Part shown: one piece after another, positions 12,201 to 22,855 of the stretch
Layout of the letters: each line of letters opens with the position of its first letter
Numbering within the stretch: position 1 is the first letter of the stretch
DNA from: Cerioporus squamosus
Taxonomy: Eukaryota > Basidiomycota > Agaricomycetes > Polyporales > Polyporaceae
Length of the DNA stretch: 57,893 nucleotides
Direction: 5' to 3'
Assembly: GCA_022592435.1 (NCBI GenBank)
Contig: JABYQS010000204.1
Coordinates: 1-57,893 of the forward strand
Position numbers and translations under genes: made by a program
Notes under the pieces: generated by a model
Databases searched by the model: none
What the model was told of the DNA's origin: nothing
The model's input: the letters and a program-made list of their open reading frames with translations, nothing else

Positions 12201-13169
12201 GCGCTCCACTGCGTCTCCGTCCGTCTCGACTGGCTGCAGCCCCGCCTGCAGCGAGGGGAGACTCTCCTCCATCTCCCGGGCCAGGCGCTCGATGTGCAAT
12301 TTGCGCTCGGGGTCGGTCTCCTGCTGGAGGCGCTCCTCGGCCTCCTGCATGAGGTTGTAGACGGTCTCGATCGCCTCCTCGCGCTGCTCCTGCTCCTGCT
12401 CTTTGGACTTGCGGTACTTCATCCACGCGGGCCGCTGGTGCGACGAGATGCCCTTGACCGCGACGTGCAGCGCCATCGTGTCCATGAACCGGGTCTGCGT
12501 CCCGTGTATGTTGTACTCCTCGAGGATGCGCTTGCGGTCATACGACACGTTGTGTCCAACGACGAGGCGGGGCACCGAGGGGTCGCCGAGGGGGACGAGC
12601 TGGCGCGGATCGTCGGTCTCGCCGAGCAGCCAGGGTGATATCCACGAGTACCACGCGTTCTTCGACACCGCGCACGCCATGACCGCGTACTCGTGGTATT
12701 CGGGCATGGTCTCAACGTCGAACACGAGCATCTGCTCCGGCTTCCCATCGAACTCCGGGAACTCCACATGCTCGCTGTAACTCGATCCGTCCGGCATGAA
12801 CGAGTAGCGCGTCCATCCAGCTTGGATGTGCCAGTCGTCCGGCTTCGGAGGAAGCTGCGCTGTCGCGAGGTCCTGCGCCAAGGCGAGCCATGGCTGCGCG
12901 GCTGAGCTTCCGAGGCGATAGAAGTGCTCGTCGAGCGTCCTGCCCTGGAGCGTGGGTAGTGTGAAGCCGATGTCCGGGAGGACTGAGCCTTGTGCGGGGT
13001 CGAGTCCGTGCTCCTTGAGGTGGTTCTGCGCGATGCGGACATATGAGGGGGGCGGGCGCGGGAAGGAGACGTTACGGAAGATTTGCTCGTGGAGCTTCCT
13101 GGACAGGAGCTGCACTCCGACCTCGTTGCGTTTGACTCTTGGAGTATCTGGAGGACTGCTTGTGAGCAT
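9225..13169 (-). CDS. MIP1: mitochondrial DNA polymerase gamma, catalytic subunit
   Basis: Family A polymerase that replicates and proofreads mitochondrial DNA. Exons 13169-11730 and 11678-9225 are joined by a 51-bp intron (GTAGGA...GTGCAG, phase 0), giving 1297 residues; yeast Mip1 is of similar length. All exonuclease motifs are present in exon 1: LVFDVETMP (Exo I), VGHNVSYDRKR (Exo II) and DYCSSDCAVTH (Exo III). Exon 2 carries the polymerase motifs: GADVDSEELW (A), RDQAKTFNYARIYGAG (B) and ISVHDELRYL (C, with the catalytic HDE). The tail is basic (KPKGKGKGKGG). ATG 13169 is the first in frame. The open frame continues upstream without ATG (LLPRPILSIGSAAITTY, a presequence-like stretch), so a short upstream exon holding the true start is likely. 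Two charged inserts (EQEQEQREEAIE and EEKVDEDPWL regions) are typical of fungal forms. Long frames on the other strand are shadows. Confidence 0.96.
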
Positions 13170-13653
13170 ATATGTTGTGATAGCAGCTGAGCCAATGGAC
13201 AGAATTGGTCGCGGCAGCAATAGATGTAACAGCTACACACAAAGAACCCATTAAAATGAGTTTGAGCGGTGAAACCGTCGCGAGTGCCCCTACAAGCATG
13301 GTCGAGCTATACTTGTATGCCCAGCTACCACTGCTACTCCACGTGCTCTACCGGGAGCCCCTTGATCTTCGGGCACGGCAAGTCCTTCGGTGTATGCATG
13401 CACGCATACGATGGGTATGTGCACCGAGTCGGTACGTCGAAAACCTCGGCATTCTCTCCCTATTCGAAGTTCTACACTCAGGCAAGGAAGGACTCGCTCG
13501 ATAAGCGTGTAGGAATAGTGGGGGAAACCCTTGCTGTATGGGGGAAGACAGCACAAATGTGACTTTGGTCGTCTTCCAATTCCACAATACTCGTCACTAC
13601 CCTGGCCCAACTAACCTCTGCCTGATCCTCCAAGGAGGGGGTTACCATGACTC

Positions 13654-13680
13654 CAACATTCGCAGATAATGCGAATGTTG
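13654..13680. repeat. perfect 10-bp inverted repeat (hairpin, 7-nt loop)
   Basis: CAACATTCGC, a 7-nt spacer, then GCGAATGTTG. It lies between the MIP1 start and the neighbouring gene fragment. It could be a palindromic protein-binding site or a cruciform/terminator-like fold. No U-tract follows it. Confidence 0.7.
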
Positions 13681-13719
13681 CAGCATGATAGGGTCACAGA
13701 GGATCCCGCTCCTATCCGA

Positions 13720-13941
13720 CTACGATCCAAACTTAAGGCCATAGTAAACATGGAACACACCTCGCGCTGTACTCTTCTCGATGACCGCTTCCTCCTCCTC
13801 CTCTTTCGCTGACCGATCCTTGGACTTTCTCCGAGCGGGCGCGGCGAGCTTCTGCCGGACAGAGGCCAGAGGAACGGGAGCAGAGGCGTGTAGACATCTT
13901 GCAGCATTTGGAGACGCGGATGACTGTAGTTTTCGCAGCAT
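13720..13941 (-). CDS. N-terminal stub of a mitochondrial-type protein
   Basis: ATG at 13941 opens a 73-residue frame (MLRKLQSSASPNAARCLHAS...) with the hallmarks of a mitochondrial presequence: basic, Ser/Ala-rich, no acidic residues for about 35 residues, and an R-C-L-H-A-S cleavage-like motif. A Lys/Arg then Glu-rich segment (KSKDRSAKEEEEEAVIEK) follows. That layout is common in mitochondrial ribosomal proteins, but I cannot assign a family. A possible donor (GAG|GTGTGT) occurs after residue 60, yet no exon that continues the protein is visible before MIP1 starts. The gene is either truncated or misassembled, or its later exons are too divergent to see. Confidence 0.4.
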   Translation of the reverse strand: MLRKLQSSASPNAARCLHASAPVPLASVRQKLAAPARRKSKDRSAKEEEEEAVIEKSTARGVFHVYYGLKFGS

Positions 13942-14966
13942 CTGCGGGTCGCGGACATATGCCTTGATACCCAAGTCAGGCAGGCAGCAGACGCGAAGGT
14001 TTAAGAGGATTACGGAGGAGTGCGTGCAGCGGAGAGACAGGAGGAGACGTGGACGTCGGAGGATAAGATGTATAAGCGCCTAGAGACGTCCTCGCCGTCC
14101 GCGACGACGAGCGACTCTCACCCGACCACCACCTTATTTAGTTGCACAACTACGAATACTGTTCTGCTGTCTCACCCACTTTGCACCGTGCTCAGCTGTC
14201 TGGCTTACGCCTTCCTCCATTCCGCAACTCCACCAACTCCTGTCTCTGACTTTGGGCGACTTCACGCAAAAAACATGGCCTGGAACACACTACGGCCAGG
14301 CGCAGACGTGTCCCGGACAAGCGCAGCCAACGGACGGGTCGCCGCCGAGTCTTCCAGCACTAGAAACTCTGTCCGAACTGTCACCGCGGAGCGTCGGCGC
14401 GATAGGCGGGCAGGGGGTTGGCATTTGGAAGCCAGCCATTGATTATCGGCGGGATCCAAACAGCTCGGCGTCGCCAATTATAGACAAAAGGGCGGGTCTC
14501 CTTGTATTATTGGGACGTCACGCCGTGCACGTTTGCGCGGCGACGCTCACACGAGGACAGGGCGGAGGGCGGTATCTTGCCTAAAGGGGAAGAGTCGGGA
14601 GACCACATTTGGCAGGTATGGGCGCGGGCGGCGGGGGAATTACCATAAAAGGCAAGTGAGCGCGTCCCATGATGAGCTTCTATCACGGTCCCGAACGCCT
14701 TCTCTGATATGACTCGGCCTCGCGCCCCCCGACGGGCACGTCGGGGCGCGAATGCGTCGGGATGCAAACGATGTACCCAAACATGCCTGTCACGCATTTA
14801 TACCCGCCCCGCCGACCGACATGGCCCCCCCAACCGACCCGCCGCCCGCCCTCCCCGCCGCAACCGCCCCTCCTCCGTCCCCTCCGCCGAAGGACCCTAC
14901 CCTGTAACCCCCTAGCACCTCTAAGAACCTCATTAAACCTCCGTGTGACCCATCATCGGTATCATT
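13942..14966. other. 1 kb intergenic, nothing recognised
   Basis: A divergent region between the mitochondrial-type stub (-) and the DUF6699 gene (+), expected to hold both promoters. A TTTATA motif (14797-14802) precedes the DUF6699 start by about 165 bp and reads TATAAA on the minus strand. The open frame 14020-14442 (+) has no domain and looks like chance. Confidence 0.35.
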
Positions 14967-15711
14967 ATGTACCTGAACACGCCGAGCTCGGGCTTCAGCC
15001 AGCGCACGACCCCCTCGCAAGTCCCGTCAACGCCGACACATGCTCCCCGTATGGGAACCCGGGGCCTGCCGCCGTCCCCACACACTCCGCACACGCCCAT
15101 GACGCCGTCCCCGGCCGGCACCTTCGCCCCGTACCAGCACTGTATGTCGGCGTGACTGCCTTTTTCTTCATATTCTCTGCCGTCGCTTCGCCTCTTATTG
15201 TGCGACGCTTATGGGAGACATGTTTTGCTAAACCACATCCTTCTCCGCAGATGGTCTCATGACCCCGCCCGACAGCCCGCAGAAGCTCGCTGCTGGCCAT
15301 GGGCGTCGTTCGGACTTCCATCCGCTGCTCGACTGGACCATGGGCCCGCTGCAGTTCGACATCCGGCATGGTGCGCATCTCAGCGGCCAGGCTCCCTATG
15401 AGCCCGCGCTCAACCACCGCGTCAACCGTCTCATCATCAATGTCGGCCCAGGCGCCCTGTCCGTCGAGCTTATCGCAAACAACGGCGTCTTCAGCGTCGG
15501 CGACGTAGTTGGCCAGCTCGTAGCTGCGCTGAGGATGCCCGCCAGCCCCGTCGAAATCGCGAATGCGCAGCGCTGCGGTGCTGCTGCTCCGGGCCAGTAC
15601 CCCCCGAACATCAGCCGCGTCTCCCTCCTGAACACGACGTACACCTTCATCGGCTTCCAACTCACCAGTCTGGGCAATGGCGTCGCCTACGCCAACTGTC
15701 TCTTGCAGTGA
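14967..15711 (+). CDS. DUF6699-type protein (paralogue 3), two exons
   Basis: Exons 14967-15141 and 15251-15711 flank a 109-bp intron (GTATGT...CCGCAG, phase 1) and give 211 residues. The first exon is a Pro/Ser/Thr-rich disordered arm (TPTHAPRMGTRGLPPSPHT). The second begins TPPDSPQKL and then shows the family core: HPLLDWTMGPLQFDIRHG (the h-P-L-L...x-D motif), a strand LIINVGPGALSVELIAN, the helix FSVGDVVGQLVAALRMP and a closing TYTFIGFQLTS. It lacks the LYG-E-D block of paralogues 1 and 4 and is the most divergent member here, so the family call is by pattern. Function unknown. Confidence 0.72.
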
Positions 15712-16456
15712 GCGACGCAAGACCTGGTATCGCTTGCTCTAGACCGGAAGAACACCGCCTGTGCTTCAAGGCTACTTGACTTGCTCGTTTCAGAGCGGAG
15801 TGCCGGCACGAGGACGGTCCCCGGCTTGAACACATCTTGGCCTCTTGTCTTGGTCCCTCGACGGACAAAACAACCCAGCACCTGCTACCAGATCTCCGAG
15901 CATCGGTGCTACTAATGTGCGCTGCGCGCACCACTGTACATTGGCATCTCTCCTGAACTCGGTCAACGGACTCGACCTGTATCATTCTCTGTATCTCATA
16001 GTTGCTCTGGCCGTATCTTGGTAGAAACGAACCGGGTATTCACTGCCGCACTGTAAATTATCTCTCCTGTCGTCTTGTTGCTCAGTCGTAGTCTCGCTTT
16101 CTATAGCTAGTGTCATCTCCCCTAGTAGTATCACAGTACTCTCCCCGCTCTCATCTCATCTCATCCCATTCCAACTCACCAACTTCCCCCTCCCCTTCCG
16201 CACATCTCCCCTCTCGTCTTGGTGTATATTGGACGTCTTCCCAGTCTTGTAACAAAGTCAATTGCCCTCAATGTAAATTGAAACCGCACTCTTCACCCAT
16301 ATCACCTTCGAGCGTCTCTGAGCGCTACTTCGGTTCCGTGAGGCTTGGGCGGGATACCGAACTTGTCTTCCCGCCACCACATCCTACGAGCTCGTCGCCG
16401 ACGTCAACCGCCACGACACCCGGAAACTTGACTCTCGCTGACTAGCAACAACAAAC
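15712..16456. other. 745 bp intergenic, nothing recognised
   Basis: Contains the 3' UTR of the DUF6699 gene and the promoter of the secreted-protein gene. Short CT-rich tracts occur around 16140-16220, typical of fungal promoters. No other element was seen. Confidence 0.4.
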
Positions 16457-19038
16457 ATGACTATTTTCAAGACGACAGCTCTGGCGGCGTACTGTGTGTT
16501 GCTCTTCTCGCTGGCTGGCCTCGGAGAAGCTCGACGCGTCGGATGCTCAACACCGGACGCGTCTCCCGCCTCAAGACTCTCTGGCAACAACGCACCTCTA
16601 TCTGCAGACTACGGCGGCTCTGTCTGGCACGAGCAAGACGCGCTTCAATGGCCCAGCAGGATCTCCGCGCGACTCTCGGCGGACAGCGTGAACGCGCAGC
16701 TCGGCACCAAGACTAGAGACGGATACGCACCCGGGCCCCTCAGGAAACCAAAACGAGCCTCAAGAACGGTTCCCCGCGATCTGGACATGCGACCCACTCC
16801 TGAGCCGACCGGAACGTCGTCCTCGTCGACGACCGTACACATCACGGACGAACACGACTTCGCCCTGCTCCTCCCCAACCGGCCTGGCGGTACGTGTCTT
16901 ATCCTACCCCTCGCCCAGTAGCTCACTGTATGCGCTCCTGTTGGGCATGCCTGCGTTATGGACGCGTTTGACGCGTGCAGAACTCATCTCGGAAGCGGAG
17001 AGCGACGGGGTCGCGTTCTGCACGCCGGGAAGCTCGGACTCGAGCTGCACGCAGTCCTTCCGGGATGGATTCGTGAGCGCGGCAAAGGTCGCGACGTCGG
17101 ACGACGGGTTGTGGATTCAGGTGCGTTGGTTGCTCTTCTGTTGAGTGAGTATATGCGCGTCGTGCCTTGGCGGGGTGTGGTTGGCTAGACGGGAGAGGGC
17201 CCGGAGATGTGTTGTGTCTTCTCAACAAATCACGCACATATCCCATGCTGGACCCTGGGACGTGAGTGGTGTCCTCGGAACGAACGGTCCTGTGAAGTTC
17301 CCTGACGAATGAAAACACGCATATAACGCGCTCTTATGTCGTGTGGTGATTGGTCGTTGCTCGACGGAGCGATGCTGGACTTCACTACGTGCTGTTGACT
17401 GCGAACCATCCTTGCGCTTGTCTGCCTGTACGGATCACTCCGAGAACCTGCCAAACGTTGTCCGACTGCATGCGTACGGTGTGTCGCATGAATGCGTCTT
17501 GGTCGTCGACCGACTCCTATCTAGTCCATTGTGATGCGACAAGGAGCACCGGAGGCCGACGCTGGGATTCTCTTGTGTGAGAAGGCAGTATGCGTCTAGA
17601 AGCACCAGCTCTAGCCGAGCGTTGCTCACAAACCAGAAGGAACAAGGGCAGGCAATGCATCTCCCTTTCCTGGCGAGCTCAAGCTCCAGAGGGCAGACGC
17701 TGAGCTACTCCGTTCAGCATTCACGGTCTGGCATCTGGGTGTGCTTCTGCTGCCTTGCGCACGCCCTTCACTGAGCGCGGACTCAGTATGGGACGTGTTC
17801 TGCTGTTATGGCATGGATCGTACCGCTATCGGCTGTAGTACGACTTGGGGAGCCGCCGGCGCATCCCCCGCCGAAGAACTATGCTTTTGGTTTCGACTGC
17901 GCTTTCTCTTCCATGATCTCCCTCAGGCGAGGTGTGGACTCGGGTCTAGGCAACGCGGATCGAACCACGGATCCGTCGTGTGCGACGAACTGGTATGCCA
18001 CTACCGAGTACGCGCTTCGTCGCAGTCTAGCCATACGGCACGACCCTCGTTGATGGCGGGGGTAAGACGCCTCGTGCAGAGACGACTCTAATACGCAGCT
18101 CTACGCTCGAGGTGGTGGAGTAAGTGCGCACTGCTCGTTGACGAGGGCCCAGACTGCGTCGACGTGTCGTGTACCGTGGAGCTCGCTCTTGTTTAGCAGA
18201 CTCCGGAACTCTCGAGTTTCTGACCCCATTCCGGCCAGACCGGTTTCCCTCCATTCAAAGCGTATCCCTTGTGTTGTATGTGGAGTGGGCTGACTTGCTG
18301 TACGGCATAGGTGACCGGCTGTCTGGATATGAACAAGTCCAACCTGGACCCCTCGGACACCGGCGGCCAGTTCGATGTCCGCTTCCCGAACGGTGCTCAG
18401 TGCACGTTCGGCGGGTACGGAGCGAGCTTCATCCAACTGTACGTCCCCCTCACTGTGATTCTATGCTTCTTCAGGGCCTCGACTCACGCTCCTCTTCCCC
18501 GCCCTCACCTCACGTTGGCACTACATTTTCGTGCGCTTTTCTGATGAATGCTTCTCGTAATGGGTATCCACCGCCTTGCACTGCTTTCCCGTACGCGACA
18601 CGACTTCCGTCCTCACGTTCATCCATGACCTGCGCATGTTCTGCGCGCGAACTCGACTTCCTCGGCATATCCGGTACGACTTGCCCTCGCCAACGACGGA
18701 CAACGACACCCCAACCGCCCACGAAACCGCGAACATCCACATGCCGCACCAAATCTGACACCTTTCCCGCGCCCCGACATCCCTGCGCTCGGCCTTCGAA
18801 CTTGGATCTCGACACTCATACCCCACTATGCCGTTCCCTGCTGTCCCGCTTACCGTTTGGCGTGCACCGCACGACGTCACGCAGAGTCGAGCCCGCCGCG
18901 AACCGCTTCTGCATGCGCTGCTGCTCCTCAGCTGACGACCAGACGAACTGCAACTCGCACCAGGACCGCGACGGCTGCCAGACAGCGATCCCCGGAATGT
19001 ACTCCTTCCCTGAGGTTGGCGTCTCCTGCGAGGACTGA
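16457..19038 (+). CDS. secreted cysteine-rich conserved fungal protein
   Basis: Four exons: 16457-16889, 16981-17120, 18311-18438 and 18885-19038. All phases agree, giving 284 residues. Residues 1-25 (MTIFKTTALAAYCVLLFSLA then GLGEA) are a clear signal peptide. A disordered arm with dibasic sites follows. The mature C-terminal half carries about twelve cysteines: AFCTPG, CTQSF, VTGCLDMNKS, CTFGGYG, EPAANRFCMRCCSS, TNCNSHQDRDGC and the end GVSCED. The pattern TGC...GGQ...C...EP...N-R-x-C-x-R-C-C...GC...PG is one I recall from a widespread family of secreted fungal proteins of unknown function; disulfide-rich and extracellular is inferred. Introns 2 (1190 bp) and 3 (446 bp) are very long for this genome, although their ends are canonical. 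Exons inside them could have been missed, but the joined protein needs none. Confidence 0.78.
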
Positions 19039-20741
19039 GTCGTGGGGATGACGCGCATCGAGGAACGGGGGTGCGCCCTGCGCAGTGCGCCGCCGCCTCG
19101 TGTGCGCTTGCGCCCCCGGGGTGGGTGGGGTTCTTCGAAGGATACGGGGGGCGTGGGCTGGGCCCGGGCCCGCTCGCGTACGTCGTGGTTACGAGTTAGC
19201 CAGCGCCGGGGGTAGCGCGGTTATGTCCGGTGTGGTGCGGTGGTGCGATGTGTACTATTGCGTCGTGCGAAGCAGGGGGAGGGGGCGCGTGGATCGCGCT
19301 CGCCGCGGCTTTCTGGAAGTGCCAGCCGTGCGGGCACACGGGAAACACGGTGGGCCCGCGGGTCTCGTGAGCCGCCTCGACGCGCTGGTCGCGGACTTGC
19401 GGCTCGGACATTGCCTCGCTTGTCGTCCGTCCTGTTCTTTTCCATGTATTCGAATTTCGATGTGCCTGCCTGTCGCCCTTGTATCTGACGTGTTTACGAC
19501 ATGCAAGACATCTCTACTCGCCCTCGTTTTGCACTATCGCAATTGTGAGCGTGCCTCGTTGAGCTGGGTCGTTAGCTTCGTCCGTAAAGCCGGGCGTACC
19601 TGTCACTAGTGGAGGCTTCGACTTCTGTGTCCGAGTCGTAACCGCACAGTCTAGATCTCGGACTTGCAATTGCACTGGCACCCCGAAATCGTATCAGCCC
19701 CAGCACACGTGGATCAAGAGCGTACGGAGTACGCGGTCACGGTAGCGGGCAGGGTGCACTAGCCAATTGCATGTCTTGCGTCCCGCGTCCTCTCGGACCC
19801 GGAGCTTGGACGAATAACGAGGCGCATATGTGTGATCTAGGTCGCCGGTTGTATGAGGCACACCATACTTAGTTGCTACCGCATGTTGCATGATGTGATG
19901 CATAGTAAGCCTCTGTACGGCGATAAGTATGTACAGGAGGGTAAGTAAGCATAATGCTACGCTGCTACTGGGAGCGCGAGAACGTAAGTAAGAGTGAGTG
20001 GTAGGGGTAAGGGCAAGTGAGTAACCAAGACAAGATGCAGAAGGACCGATTAACAACAGTTGCGTATATACGAAGTGGTCGCGATACCGAGCACGTCGGT
20101 GGTGCTATGCGAGTATGTTACAACGTCCACGTCGTGAATCATTGGATGCAAGTTAAGTCAGAGACGATGGGGGAGGATGAGGATGCCGAGTATGAGTGAT
20201 AATGTACAGATGCAGCAGGGTCGTGACGATCGTACCGAGTCGTGGGTCGTGCGAGGGGGAGGTCATCACGGGATGCAACCAGGGAAACAAGAAACAGACA
20301 TGATGGAGAGGAGGGATGGGAGAGCGATAAAACCGACAGCAAGAAGAGAGCAAGAACAGACAGAAGAGGGGGAGCGGGGCAAATCGCAGAACGGCCGGTC
20401 ACAGACCGGCGGCCTGCGAGGGACGGCCTCGAGCCATGCCGCGTGCGTCCGCGTCGTGGTTCGTGGAGCAGCCCCTCGCTACCACACCAATACACCTACC
20501 AAAACCCAGAGAGTCCAGAATGTCCATATATCATCGCCTTCGCGTACCGCACCACACGCCTGCTGGCGCACAGGCGGACCGAAGGCCACTGTCGAAGTCG
20601 ACTGTCGAGAAGCCAGGTGCCAGATACACAAGCCTATGCCCGTGTCCGGCAGTACCTGCTGCATCTTCCACGCTACGCCCCACAGCAGGGGGGCGCAATC
20701 GTGCAAGGTGTCCAAGTGCGAACGAAGCCTCGGCCTGCACC
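19039..20741. other. 1.7 kb intergenic, nothing recognised
   Basis: Lies between convergent genes. The open frames are overlapping, compositionally biased (Arg/Pro/Ser) and lack domains. No repeat or RNA gene was recognised. Confidence 0.4.
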
Positions 20742-22069
20742 TCACGCGCGGCCAAACACGAGCTTGCCCGCGCCCCCGTGGCCGGCAGCCTTGTCGACCT
20801 CGACGCCGATCAGCCACGTCTTCTCCCCGAGCCAGTCGATCCGGCGCACGCCGCCCTCCCAGCCGCCGCCCATGCGCGTGCAGCGACGCTCGTATGCGCG
20901 CGTCACCTTCTGCTGCGCCTTGCTGCCGTGGCCAAGCGCTTCCCACTCCTCGGGCGTGATGGGCACCATGAGCGTGTTGTGTACCGCGTAGAGCACGTCG
21001 AGGTTCGTGATCGCCGAGCCGCCCTCGCTCGTCCCCGGGCGGCTGCCGTGGCCGTGGCTCGAGGGCGGGCCGACGGTGAAGCGTGAGCGTGAGGGGGAGC
21101 TGGACGAGGACGAATGCGACGCGGTGACGATGACGGGCCACGGGAACTTGTGCGAGCGCAGGACCAGCCGCGCACCGGCCATCGTCGGGGGGTCCGTCGA
21201 AGGTTGCGAGAGGGTGTGCGAGGGAATCGCGGAGTGCGTCGCGCGGTCGAGCACGGTGCGGGCAGAGGGCGTGAAGCTCACGTCGTACGTGATCGGCGCA
21301 CGGTGGAGGCGTGTGTGTGCGAGAAGCGGGTGCATGTGAAGCGTCGTGCTCCTTGTCTGCTGCAGAAGGGAAGTCTGCGACGAGGAGCGTCCGCGGGAGC
21401 CGTCTGTGGATAGGTTACATCACGCCTGTCAGATTCACGGACATGGAGTGAAAGAGGAATGGATGGCACATACACGAAGACGAGGAGCCCGGAGTGCCCG
21501 ACGGGTGCCAGGTGTGATTCGAGCGCAGGGGCGGGCGGGCTCCGTAGCCATAGTGTCCGGCATCCGAACTGGAGCGGGGCGCACCGGGCATGCCGCGTAC
21601 AGCGACGAACTCGAGTTCGATCGCGAGCTGGGCGGTGTCGCGTACGAGACGCTAGGCGTGTACAGCGCTGCGCGGGCTGCAGCGAATCGCCGGAGATTGT
21701 CAGCAAGCCGACCGAGAAGCGAATGAAGGCCGGACATGAATGCCACTTACGGGTCTCTGGCGTCTTGAAGCTCGCGCGCCGTGCTTGGTGAGGACGCGGC
21801 TCTGGGCGAGGCTGCGACGCAGTGGGTGCACGACCGTAGCCATACACGGTCCGTGTGTCACCGCCAGTGGTGTAGCGCAGGGGTGAGGGAGTGTTCGAGC
21901 GCGCAGGCTGAGTGTGGCTGTAGCTTCGCTTCATCGAAGGAGTCGAGAGACCTGCAGAAGAGCCGGACGCGCTCGGAGTGGCGTAGATCGGGGCGGGCTG
22001 AGAGTTGGATCGACTGTGCGAGGACTTGGAGGACGAGCCACCGAAGAGACTACGAAAGTACGAAGGCAT
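20742..22069 (-). CDS. DUF6699 domain protein (paralogue 4), three exons
   Basis: Exons in transcript order: 22069-21751, 21667-21474, 21359-20742. The introns (83 bp GTAAGT...GCGCAG; 114 bp GTATGT...CTGCAG) keep phase 1 then phase 0, giving 376 residues. The acceptor of exon 3 could also be three bases further on. Exon 1 is a Ser-rich disordered arm (MPSYFRSLFGGSSSKSSHS) and exon 2 is similar. Exon 3 opens with the canonical core MHPLLAHTRLHRAPITYDVSF, continues through a Ser-rich loop (SSSSSSPSRSR) and the helix ITNLDVLYAVHNTLM, and ends WLGEKTWLIGVEV...GKLVFGRA. This is the 'glycine-tail' subtype of the family. Function unknown. A TATAAAA box lies upstream at 22305-22299. Confidence 0.75.
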
Positions 22070-22298
22070 GTTGGAAGCAGAGGGAGGTAAGTCGTAGTCG
22101 GAGGTCGTGAGACTGAAGACGAGGTGACACTCGAGGGTAGTGGTGGTGGTGGGCTAGTGGGTGGTAGCGAGGGGCTACAGAACTATAACACAAGGAAGAA
22201 CGACGACGACGACGACTGACAGTGACAGATGAACCAGCGTACAAACCCAGCAACTGATGCTGAGAGACGGCGGAAGTGGAGACGGTCGCGCAGCCGGG

Positions 22299-22305
22299 TT
22301 TTATA
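22299..22305 (-). promoter_or_regulatory. TATA box of the 22069 DUF6699 gene
   Basis: TATAAAA on the minus strand, 230 bp upstream of the start codon. Transcription about 30 bp downstream would give a 5' UTR of about 200 nt. No competing gene lies on this side. Confidence 0.4.
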
Positions 22306-22410
22306 CGCTGTGCGAAAGGCGATTGTGTCAGTCCCGAGGAACAGGATTCAAGCGACGGGATCTGGACTGTGGGCCTTCCGCGAGCGATGATCAAAGGAAC
22401 CGCCCCATTA

Positions 22411-22853
22411 CAGTCGAATCTCCCTTACCCCATACCGATCGGGAAGGGGCCAAAAGTATGGGTTATCGGGGATTATGGGATTACGGAAAGGAGCGCCCGT
22501 CAAGCGCTCAAGGGGTATCCTGCAGATAGTGTTAGGCGCCTGCGCATGGTAAGCTATCCGACCAGCCGAGAGCACCTAGTGGGTTGCCGGGGACCTTTTT
22601 CCGTGTGTCCGGACCGATCTGACAAATAATAGGGCATCAGAGATCGTAATCCACCTCGATAGCTCCCATTCCGGCAGTGATATGCCTGTTAGGTAAGCAA
22701 AGTTATGGGTTATGCCACCCCAAATGGCTATGGGGTATGGGTTACTGGAAGTTCATGGGTTATCCCCACTGTCCCGACTTCGGGAGGCCAAAAATCTATG
22801 GGGTATCGGGGATTATGGGTTACTGGATGGTATGGGTTAAGGGGATTCGACTG
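22411..22853. mobile_element. MITE with about 25-bp terminal inverted repeats and TA target duplication
   Basis: The left end reads CAGTCGAATCTCCCTTACCC and the right end, reverse-complemented, reads CAGTCGAATCCCCTTAACCC; both continue ATACC. The flanks are TA on both sides (22409-22410 and 22854-22855), the target duplication of Tc1/mariner-type transposases, and CAGT ends fit that superfamily. At 443 bp with no ORF it is non-autonomous. Two subterminal direct repeats (around 22440-22490 and 22780-22830) share GGCCAAAA and ATCGGGGATTATGGG, and TATGGGTTA-like words recur throughout. It sits about 105 bp beyond the TATA box of the neighbouring DUF6699 gene. Confidence 0.82.
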
Positions 22854-22855
22854 TA

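Noticed and set aside
9213..12638. Long plus-strand open frames opposite the polymerase gene
   Set aside because: They are shadows of GC-rich coding sequence. Composition is Arg/Ala-rich, no domains are present, and all polymerase motifs are on the minus strand.
7741..13169. Homeodomain-like gene next to 'MIP1' as a mating-type (HD) locus
   Set aside because: The conserved neighbour of the mushroom HD locus is the mitochondrial intermediate peptidase, also abbreviated MIP. The gene here is DNA polymerase gamma. There is no divergent HD1/HD2 pair, and the homeodomain match is weak.
14020..14442. 140-codon plus-strand frame
   Set aside because: Thr/Ser-rich, no domain, and it lies in an expected divergent promoter region. 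Probably chance.
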